Origin: Platycnemis pennipes
Taxonomy: Eukaryota; Arthropoda; Insecta; Odonata; Platycnemididae
NCBI GenBank assembly: GCA_933228895.1
Contig: OW121849.1
Span: forward strand, 125,740,849-125,804,848
Direction: 5' to 3'
Length of the DNA stretch: 64,000 bases
Shown piece by piece: positions 23,435 to 32,900 of this stretch. The position numbers and the translations under genes were made by a program. Under the pieces are notes generated by a model that was not told the origin of the DNA, did not search any database, and worked only from the letters and a program-made list of their open reading frames with translations. How positions within the stretch are numbered: position 1 is the stretch's first letter; each line of letters starts with the position of its first letter.

Positions 23435-23894
23435 TCTACCGGATGTATCTAAGAAATACCGGTTAATACACAAATTCCACCTATACTTATTGCATAATAA
23501 ACCACAATATAGGAGTATACTTTTCAAATACAACGATAACACAAGCACGTTACACCATTGAGTAGCATTTTGTAACCAACACGGAATCCATGGAAATTAC
23601 TTTTCCCGCCAGATGAAAACAAATTACAATCGTAAAATTTTCGACTTTCGATTGGTTTCTGGTGTTTATTTTCGAAGACTAGTGTGAGCGTGGATTGAAA
23701 ATTTTTCGGGTACATTTAAGTGACTTTTTTAATTTGTATAAATTACTGGTGCTCTATAGCTTTCAGCATCTGAGGAAGGAGTAGATTATCTGCGGAAAAA
23801 TGTTAGTGCAGTGCCTTTAATCGTGAATAATCTATTTCTACCAATATTTTGCAAAAAGGTGGTTCCTCTGTAGGCACAGACATCTGTGGTGATC
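23435..23894. promoter_or_regulatory. Shared divergent promoter region of the CFAP20 pair
   Basis: The 460 bp between the two start codons must hold both 5' untranslated regions and both promoters. I see no clear TATA box. A shared, bidirectional promoter is inferred from the spacing alone. Confidence 0.6.
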
Positions 23895-24170
23895 ATGTTC
23901 AAAAATACATTTCAGAGTGGATTTTTGTCAATTTTGTATAGTATAGGGAGCAAACCTCTTCAAATATGGGACAAAAAAGTCCGTAATGGACATATCAAAC
24001 GAATTACAGATAATGATATTCAGTCGCTAGTGTTAGAAATAGTCGGCACGAACGTAAGTACAACATACATAACCTGCCCGGCTGATCCGAAAAAGACTCT
24101 GGGAATAAAGCTGCCGTTTTTGGTCATGATAATAAAGAATCTGAAAAAGTACTTCACGTTTGAAGTTCAG
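23895..24170 (+). CDS. CFAP20: CFAP20 exon 1
   Basis: Residues 1-92, donor GTATGT. A perfect donor-like GTAAGT lies inside the coding sequence at 24054-24059 (codons for Val-Ser). The protein alignment shows it is read through. Confidence 0.95.
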
Positions 24171-27100
24171 GTATGTCATTTATTATAGAAATTTGCAGCG
24201 GCTTAAATTTTTATTTTGCAATAACCCCTTCTCTTCCTGAACAGGTTTTGGACGACAAAAACGTACGACGAAGATTCAGGGCTAGTAATTATCAATCGAC
24301 AACTCGGGTGAAACCTTTCATCTGCACGATGCCGATGAGATTGGATGATGGCTGGAACCAGGTAAAAGAACATGCCAAAGGAATCTTAGTCGCTTATTGT
24401 GAGAAGTAGACAAATCTGGATAAAAACGAGGAAGTAATGAATAGAAACGCCAAGGCACCGCAGGCTGCGGGTCGACGTTACAAAGAAAGCGATGCATCGA
24501 AAACACACGAGTCCCTTTACACTTGTGAACATTTTAAAAATAAATTAGAAAGAAAATCATATTTTTTTCTAACCAATTAGCCTCTATCGTATTGTACGTA
24601 TTCCATTGCACTTGATCCAATTATCTTGGGTGACTTCTAAATGGTTCTAGAAGTCAGGGCTGGTTCTAGACATTTTTCTAGTGTAGGTGAACAACATTCC
24701 GCCCCCCCCCCTCAAAAATAACCTGAGAGGTAGTAGGGATTCTCTCTGGATACATTTTTAAATAAATGCAAATACTTTAAGAATGAGGGTCGAGACTTAA
24801 ATATCAGCATGAACTTATAGCGTGCTTGCTCTTATATATTAAATGTGAACCGCCCGAACTTTTACCCCTACTCCCACCAAGTATTGCTGAGGGGTTACAC
24901 TGTTAGAGTGGATACGTGTTTCATCAAAATACTCCACCTGTGAGTTGAACTAGAGAAAAAGTTGAAGATTACTTGAATTATACTAAAACAATCAACTGCA
25001 ATAGGGCAAGAGAGAACTGCATCTTTAACCACTAGATTCATAGAGTTGTTTCCACATGGCACGAAAAATGTCCTAGAATTCAAATCAAGTATTCTTTTCT
25101 GGACTCCAACATGCTTTCCTCTCATGTTGGAGCTATTATCATACTCCTGGCCCCTCATGTTTTTTAACGGGATGTTCCGTGTAGATAACTCACTGAGTAA
25201 AACTTCTGTGAGACCTTCTCCTGATGAATCTTTGATAGGTAGAAAGCTTAAATAATGTTCTTTTATTGACACTTCCTCATTTTTTACACATGTATCAAAT
25301 CTCACCACCATTGTCATTTGTTCTGTATGGCTTATATCAGGTGTACAGTCCAGTATCATAGCATAATATTTTGCTTCTTTTAGGTCACTTACAATTCGGT
25401 CTCGGATCTTAGTGGACAAGAGATAAATAAACTCGTTTTGTATTTGTTTGCTCAAATAGTGAACATTTGTCTCTTCAGAAGTAACTCTTCTGACATGTTC
25501 TGCCATGACAACATCGAATTTGGAAATATACTCTACAAGTTTCAAAAAGTTGCCACTGTTACGCTCAAAAAGAGACACTTCTGTTCCTCGAAAAGCCAAT
25601 CCTCGAGTTCCTAAAAATTGGACAATACAAAGTAAACGTTTCAAAACCTGGTTCCGATGTTCTGTTTCAGCTCGAATACTTCTTGCATTTTCTTTGTCCA
25701 TTGTTCCATCCAAACGTGATCGCATGGATAGTTCACGCCAAGATTGACAATGTTGTATGTGGGTTGAAGATTTCTCATGACTGGTCAAAATCTTTGTTAA
25801 ATATTGCCAGTCAGAATATCCGTGGTTTCCGGCAAGAGATGAATTCACATTTCCAAAGGCTTTGCAGGCAAAGCAAAATACTGCATGTTGTACTGTACAT
25901 TTTTGTACTAAGTACATCAACCAATTTCTGTAGACTTGTTCCTTATGGCAAAGTTTTCTTGTGAAATTAAGTGAAGAAAATTTCCTACCCTTAGCATCAA
26001 TGGGAAAATCGAAGTCAGTAACTTGCACAGGTCCACGTTCAACAAGAAGTTTTCGTATCTCATCTGTGATTTTGGGCGGCCACTCTTCACAGTCCATCAA
26101 TAGTAGTGGTAATGTGTTTCCGGCGAGCATCTGATCCTATAATACAAATTAAGCTCTAGATTTTTTATCGTCACATATGTAGAAAAATGTTAAAATAAAA
26201 ATAAGAGAAGAAAATTGTATGTAAGTAGGAAAGAAAGGCCAAATATTAAACTAACTTGAAGAATTGAAAATGAGTCGTTCAGTTGCAGAAACTCCTTGTG
26301 ATAAATTTGTGTAAGAGAAAGGGCATTAACCAAATGTGCAAGTTTTATTGTAAATGGCCATCTTTAAATTTTTTTATGCTTAAATTAATAAACTGACCCT
26401 CCTGATTAAGAAAATAACTTTTTTAGGTTAGATTAGCGGGGTAACTTGACTGAGTAAATAGATCCCAAACTAAACAATTAATATACATTTGTTAAACCAG
26501 GACGAAGGACGGAAAAAAGAATGGAAGGTAGAAATAGGAAGGGTGTAGGTACCCAAAACAACTAACTCTTTTAAATTTACCCACGTAGGGATTTGATTGA
26601 TAGGGAATTCATATTTTACCACCACTGAAAGATAATATTTTGTCATATAATTGACTTCATAAGAATTGTGAATTCAAAAATTGTATTTCTAGAATTTCAA
26701 CATTAGGCTGGGACATCTCAAAATGTAAAAAAGTGTCTGCTGTATATGTCATTGGTAGGGACATGACATTTTCGCGAAACGTTTTTTGCGACAGGATTCA
26801 CGAAATAAGCGACAACCAGGGTTTAATCGCGAAATTAACCGTGTCTTCTTTGAAACGCGATTTCTTTAACGAAATTTGAGTATTTTGCAAATGCCGAATT
26901 TTTGTAGCATGAAATATTTTCTTTAGCGATGGCCGGATCGGATCTTTCATTTTATCGGTTCCGGATTCGGATCCAAAGACACGGAGTAAAATCGGATCCG
27001 GATCGTAGATTTTAAATTTTCGCGGCTTAGCGATCGAACTGCCCCGTGAATGGAATATAGGTGCGGTAGATATTGACAAGAAGAGGATATGTAACTAAGG

Positions 27101-29523
27101 TCACGTAATTAGATGAAAACGTTCCCGTGCAACTAGTAGGATGCTATGCGGGTAGCCTACATTCGCCGGGATCAGGTGTACAACGAGAGCTAGTGTACTG
27201 TGCGAAGTTCGATCCCAATCGCAGTACCACTCATTAATTAAGGATGGTCAAGTCGGATCTCAAGATCCACAGGTCTTTCATTTCATTCGCTACTGAGATC
27301 ATATCCAGGGACATTAAAAATTCAGATCCGGATCGGAGATTTTAACATCTCGCGGCCTCGTGATCGATGCGCCCCGCGAATGGAATGTACGTATGGTAGA
27401 TACCAACAAGGAGAGGTTAAGTAACTCGGGTTACGAAATGAGAAGATTTTTTCCGTGCCACAAACGAGGAAAACAAAATAAAAAATACTCGTCTTGACAT
27501 TTTTCTCCATGTTGTGCGAGAAAAAAATTAAGCCGAATGTCATGCGGGTCGCCTACATTCGCCATATTTCCCGTGAACCTATGAGATCGTAGTTGTTAAA
27601 AATGAGGGCTAGTGTACTGCCAGTCGCGAGTTCGATCCTTAACACTACCTAAGAATACAGCCGTGCTGTATTCCTAGAGTAATGCTAGTAGGTAGTTAAA
27701 AAAAGTAGATTATCAGAAACTTCATGCCAAATTATAAGTCAAAAAAATAATTAAATTTGGCGAAAGGAAATGATTGGAAAAAATTTATATTACAGAATTA
27801 AATTGTGGAATCATTACGTTAACTTTACAGTGTATTTTTGAGTGACACATTTTTAAATCTAGTAGAAGCGATATAAGTACAAAAAAGTCAGTATCCACAC
27901 ACAAAGGTTGGAAATGAAGGATGATAAAGTTTTTTATTCAATGGTTGAAAGAAAAATTTTAAACAGCGTAAGAATCGAACTTCATTACCTGCAGTCCACT
28001 ACTCCACTCTGTTATTGTTATTACCATTATCTCATTAATTTGCCTTTAACTTAATTTTGCCTACTGTGTTTTTTATGTTGCGTAGGGTAGCCATACCTTC
28101 TGTATTGGATCTCAAATGTATGTACTATTTACTGTTTGTTCACATTGGTATGAAGTCTTTATTAATAATATTTAAAAAAACCTTTCTTTTGGACTCCTTT
28201 TTCCCAACATTAAACACAGCTTTTACCTTTTTAAAACGATTTCATTTACTGCACTTTTATTTTTAAACACCGCTTTTGATGATTTTTATTCACCATTTTT
28301 CAGTGTCCCTAGTCATTGGTGTGCATTTCGGAACTGTAATTTTACAAAACCCCGAGATTAAAACACCCTTGATTGCCTATAAATATCTTAGGTACAATTA
28401 TTATGATTTAAATTAAATTAACTTACACTTTCATTTGTTTGCTGGCTTGTCGATGGTGTAGTTACAGCTGCCAATATTGGCAAGTCATCTTTTCCAATAT
28501 TGGTTATTACAGAAGTATTGTCCTCATCCAATTTCTTGAGAAAGTTGAGGCCGAAAGAAACTTCTGTAGTGCTTTTGATTGTATTTGGTCTTCCTTTTCA
28601 TGCTGCAATTTCCTTTTGTGACTGAATGGCCCATAGTGTTTTTTACTACCACTACCGGCAATACCACCAGACATAACTTTCATTTAAAAAACAAAGTTAC
28701 AGAAAAGGCACAGAAACCGCATTGTTTTACACTGATGTACTACTTTGTAAAATGGCGTTTTCTTTGGTTTGCACCAAACGGTAGAATGTCACTGTTATGA
28801 ATGAGTCAGTAGGTGACGGAGACACAGACGAGTCCAAGTAAATGGTGGAGGGGCATCCGACGGACGACTGGATGAGTCCAAGTAGATGACGGAGGGGCGT
28901 TGATGGACGAGTCCATTTGGGAATAACAATAACCCGAGTAGTGGGGGTATGGGTATCCACTTTACGATATATCCTTACTTCTACAATAATTTTGTGGAGT
29001 AAATCAAGCCTCAACCTTTAATCTCCTTGTTTGATTAGTACCTACTGAAAATTGGACTGAGTGCTTAGGCTTTTGCTTGGCGGCGTACTTTGCTTACCAC
29101 TTAAACCGGCCCTGCTAGAAGTGGATCCATTAATTTAAGTTTTTATGAATGGTAACCTAGTATATCATCTTAAGGAGTCATAACTTTGAATAACTTTAAA
29201 TTATCTTTCTACAGTCACTTATCAGTATTTGTGATTTGGGTATTTAATTATTCGACTAAATCCTGTCTAAGACCTATGTATGCATTTGACATTCATGCCA
29301 ATTATTTACCAACTTCTTTATCTTTTATTTATAGGTGCAGTTTAACCTCTCTGATTTTACTCGGCGAGCCTATGGGACTAATTATGTTGAGACTCTGAGA
29401 GTCCAGATACACGCAAATTGCCGCATAAGACGTGTATATTTCTCAGACAGACTTTATTCAGAAGATGAACTTCCTGCTGAATTTAAGTTGTTCCTTCCCA
29501 TTCAGAACAAAGGAAAGACATGA
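23895..29523 (+). CDS. CFAP20: CFAP20 (BUG22), cilia- and flagella-associated protein 20
   Basis: Three exons, 23895-24170, 24245-24361 and 29335-29523, join in phase 0 to give 193 residues, the usual CFAP20 length. CFAP20 acts at basal bodies, centrioles and axonemal microtubules and affects tubulin modification and beat. The sequence is nearly that of vertebrate CFAP20: [18 protein letters not shown] at the start, [28 protein letters not shown], a [11 protein letters not shown] exon start, and [18 protein letters not shown] near the end. Intron 1 is 75 bp. Intron 2 is about 5 kb because of a hAT insertion. The first ATG at 23895 matches the family start. A paralogue diverges from the same spacer, and UFSP1 converges from the right. 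Recognition of this family is firm. Confidence 0.97.
24245..24361 (+). CDS. CFAP20: CFAP20 exon 2
   Basis: Residues 93-131, from [11 protein letters not shown] to LDDGWNQ. Acceptor TTCCTGAACAG, donor GTAAAA. Confidence 0.96.
24895..26130 (-). CDS. hAT transposase, ZMYM1-like, C-terminally truncated (411 codons)
   Basis: One uninterrupted frame. Residues about 45-140 form the TTF-type zinc-binding region ([16 protein letters not shown], then FCFACKAF). A DUF4371-type RNase H-like core follows, with [18 protein letters not shown] carrying the first catalytic Asp and [15 protein letters not shown] where GQGYDGASNMSG is usual. The C-terminal part with the last catalytic Glu and the hAT dimerisation domain is missing: the frame stops after THRWSIL. 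So it is not a complete transposase, but the long open frame suggests a fairly recent insertion. Confidence 0.85.
   Translation of the reverse strand: MLAGNTLPLLLMDCEEWPPKITDEIRKLLVERGPVQVTDFDFPIDAKGRKFSSLNFTRKLCHKEQVYRNWLMYLVQKCTVQHAVFCFACKAFGNVNSSLAGNHGYSDWQYLTKILTSHEKSSTHIQHCQSWRELSMRSRLDGTMDKENARSIRAETEHRNQVLKRLLCIVQFLGTRGLAFRGTEVSLFERNSGNFLKLVEYISKFDVVMAEHVRRVTSEETNVHYLSKQIQNEFIYLLSTKIRDRIVSDLKEAKYYAMILDCTPDISHTEQMTMVVRFDTCVKNEEVSIKEHYLSFLPIKDSSGEGLTEVLLSELSTRNIPLKNMRGQEYDNSSNMRGKHVGVQKRILDLNSRTFFVPCGNNSMNLVVKDAVLSCPIAVDCFSIIQVIFNFFSSSTHRWSILMKHVSTLTV
26923..28017. mobile_element. Truncated copy of the 5974-8077 element, nested in hAT
   Basis: Starts TAGCGATGGCCGGATCGG, like the left end at 5974, and follows that element through the TGTATTCCTAG hairpin to CTCTGTTATTGT, where similarity stops (equivalent to 7272 in the full copy). 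The right 800 bp are absent, and two internal segments of about 60 and 120 bp are also missing. The stretch 27600-28017 is almost identical to 6845-7272. Confidence 0.88.
29335..29523 (+). CDS. CFAP20: CFAP20 exon 3
   Basis: Residues 132-193 and stop, from [14 protein letters not shown] to PIQNKGKT. Acceptor TTTTATTTATAG. Confidence 0.97.
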   Translation: MQFNLSDFTRRAYGTNYVETLRVQIHANCRIRRVYFSDRLYSEDELPAEFKLFLPIQNKGKT

Positions 29524-29695
29524 TAAATTTTAAACTTAATGCCAAGATGATGAAATGTGATTTCTAGTTTGTCATACATATACTTTGAATGATGACAAAC
29601 TTCAATGTTTATTTTGTACAACATATTCTTAAATGTGTTTGATGTTCTTTGTTCCTTCACACATATATAACGTTGAAAAATATGAGTGCACTGCT

Positions 29696-29708
29696 TTTAT
29701 TCAATAAA
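29696..29708. terminator. Back-to-back polyadenylation signals of CFAP20 and UFSP1
   Basis: TTTATTCAATAAA contains AATAAA for the + strand (29703-29708) and, two bases away, AATAAA for the - strand (29696-29701). It sits between the stop codons at 29523 (CFAP20) and 29791 (UFSP1). Confidence 0.65.
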
Positions 29709-29790
29709 TTTTTTCTTACAAAGGTACTCATCATATTGTCAAATCACTTTAAATTACCTTTTCCTCTAAAATTAGGGATCATTACATCTC

Positions 29791-29934
29791 TCATCTTAAG
29801 TCCTTAAATTTCATTTGAGGGAGACAAACATTATAGAAGGATGAATCCAAGAAATCATCTGTACACATCCATTTCACCCAACCTTTTCCTTGCAATTCCT
29901 TCACATTTTTGGCAACTCCACAAAAGTGAGGATC
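29791..29934 (-). CDS. UFSP1: UFSP1 exon 4, catalytic Asp and His
   Basis: Residues 181-227. Begins DPHFCGVAKN (Asp and His of the triad), then GWVKWM and SSFYNVCLPQ, and ends KFKDLR. Acceptor TTTTCTTACAAG. Confidence 0.92.
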   Translation of the reverse strand, partial: DPHFCGVAKNVKELQGKGWVKWMCTDDFLDSSFYNVCLPQMKFKDLR

Positions 29935-32900
29935 CTTGTAAGAAAATAACAAGGAAAATATTAATGAAAAGACTGCACCATTAGTACCTAGTAGCATAAT
30001 AACAGACACTTTTAATATAACTTCTAAAATCAGTTTTTTTCTGAATAAAAATAAACAGAGGTTGAATAGTATTATTAAAGAACTGTTTCAAAAATGTTTA
30101 TTACTAAAATAATTCAACCAAAAAGAGATGATATTTCTCAGTGTCAGTAAAAAAGTTTATCTTTAAAAAACCCTTGTTAACCAATATATCTTTATCAGCA
30201 GACTCAAAAGAATCAGGAACGGACCAAGATATTCTAACATAGAAATATCATACACCCACTTTCATTTAATTAATATTTTCAAGATATAACAGCACTTTTG
30301 CATATATAACTCTCGGTATACACTTACCACAACTAAGAGATGGGCTGGACTACTAGGATCATCTGCTTTACAGTGAACACCAACTACTCCCTTGGAAGAA
30401 CAATCCATATCACCTCCAATCATAACAGGTGATTTAAAATGCTCAAAGTGATATTTAAGATCATTTACAACCTGAGTGAACTTATCGTCTCTCTTAACAT
30501 GTAGTATTTTTGAAGGTACATCAAATAGCTTGTCAATCCACAAACAAACCTGAAAAGTAAATGGCCATGATAAAGGAAGTAACATACTATCATTGCATAC
30601 CTTGAGAAAGTTTCTTAATGTTCACTAAGAATGGTTGTAACCTAGATCCACTTGAACAAACATGCAGAAACAGCTAGGACATCTACAAATTAATTTAATT
30701 ATACCAATATTAAATACAAGAAAGGTATACTCATTTCAAGAGAAAAGTTTGGCCAGAGTACGGATGAGAAAATGAGGATATAATTTCTTTTTGAGAATTC
30801 ACCAATTCATAAATTGATTTCTTAGAGATAATATGAGGGAAACTTGAGCTGTCATGCTTGTCTGCTCAGTGACTTTCCTTTGAGTAACATGCATTAGTCT
30901 GGAGCAGATAAGTCTATCTTATTTGTCATTGCATGTCACATTTCACCAGAATAAACAGGACATGGATGGCATTCTCTCACTAATGACTCGTATACAATTA
31001 CATAGATATGGTTGGCAGCAGACATGATACAGAAAATTATACATTGTGGGCTGCACATCAGAGATTGTTGCCAGTTTGACCTCGCTCTGCATGAATAGTA
31101 GAAAGCTGATTCAATAGTGTTTCCAACCACAAGGATGCACAGTAACTTCATTCTACAAGATAAATAACAAAACTTGGCAACCATTATCTGATGAAAGTCT
31201 ATGAAAGATAAATCTGGAATTTAAGGCAGAACAAAATTAATACCCCCTCAATGCAGTGATTCTCTCACATACCATTTTTCACATTAATACACAAAATGAT
31301 TCTAAGAAACACAGAAAGCTGTGATATCACATTCCTAAGCTCTGTCTGTCACGTCTCTGTTTTTAGTAATAATCTTAGTACTACCACTTATGAAAAAGGC
31401 CATAAATTTGACCTCAATATCACTGACAGTAATATCCATATCAGAGACTTCATTTCTTACATCTTGTTACAGATCAATATGAATGGGTGCCTAGAAGTTT
31501 CCTTGGGGCTGTCAACAAAAAGTAAACAATTTCAATGACAGTTTTTTGGCAACAAATACAACAATTATTCAGTCACTTTTCAATATCATCCCCACCAGAA
31601 TTAAGACATTTTTGGTACTGCATGAACAACAGTTCAGAACCTCAACCTTAGTAACAGCCATCTGCATGCTGTGGCCCTTTGAAAATGATGACCAGAATTT
31701 CTTGAGGCGTTAGAAAAGATGAACGATACTGAGAGCAAGATCACGATAATATGGTGGATTGGGATTTTGCAATGACCCTACAAAAACTTCATTGCAGACT
31801 GAACCTAAATGCCAGTGGGGAATTGAACATGAGCTGCCATCTTAAGCCGCTGCGGCAATGCTACTCTGAACAATCAGAAATATCATCCAGGCAAATATGA
31901 TTACCATGTCATGAACCTTTCATGTATGGGTGTGCACTGTCCTTCCACAATGAAATGGTTTCTTGCGTTGATTGATTGACAGTTTCAGGCAACACTTTAA
32001 GGAATTTGCTTGTATTCATAATGAAATGGTTGTTCTCATACTTGGAGATGATGAGTGAAACTTACTTTCTGGATGCTCCTCATAGTTCTCCAAGCAGTTT
32101 TCTCAAAAAAGCGAAAATAATAAAAAATACGACAGGAAATTCATAGAAAGTTATTTTTTCATTTCCCCACACAATTTAAACAAATCAATATAGAAAATAA
32201 TTCAATGAGTAATCATTATCAGGTGAAAATAATGCTGTACACTCTCTATTATACCAACCAACAACCGGAGGGGTGAAGGGGTGTCATTAGTCTTTAACCC
32301 TTTATACCCTGCTGGCATATTCTTTGATTTAAGCAAAGCTTTTGATCTTATTGATCATAACATATTAAAATATAAACTTCAAAATCTAGGAATTTTTGGT
32401 TGAGCACTGGAATGGATTTCATCATATCTAAGTGACAGAAAACAAATTGTGAGCTATTCCTACAGGGACACCTATATGACACAAACTGCTAAATCTTATC
32501 CTTTAAACAAAAACTCTGACGTTCCCCAAGGATCCATATTAGGACCTCTGTTTTTCCTCCTTTTTGAAAATGACCTCCCAAATCACCTATCAAACAGGAA
32601 AATCACCCTTTATGCAGATGATACATCTGCCATTGTTACAGCTGATTCCCTAGATAGGTTAATTGAATGCACTAACACCACCATATGTGAAATGTAGCAG
32701 TGGTGCAATAGTAACAATCTATATAGCTTTAAACAAAGAAAAAACACAGCTCATTCAGTTTTTAAGTAAAGACTACAAAAAAGTAACCTTCTAACAGATA
32801 ACAATGTCACTAGTTTAAACAAGGCAACTGCTATTAAGTTCTTTCTTGAAATAGTGGATAAAATATTTGTTGGTATCTTCATGGTTAGAAAGTTAGCTCC

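Larger units (their letters stand above)
24655..29114 (-). mobile_element. hAT DNA transposon, 4460 bp, in CFAP20 intron 2
   Basis: Ends CAGGGCTGGTTCTAG (left) and the inverse of CAGGGCCGGTT (right), flanked by a perfect 8-bp duplication, CTAGAAGT, at 24647-24654 and 29115-29122. It carries a minus-strand hAT transposase (24895-26130) and a nested copy of the 5974-8077 repeat (about 26923-28017). It lies antisense to CFAP20 and adds most of the length of that intron. Confidence 0.93.
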
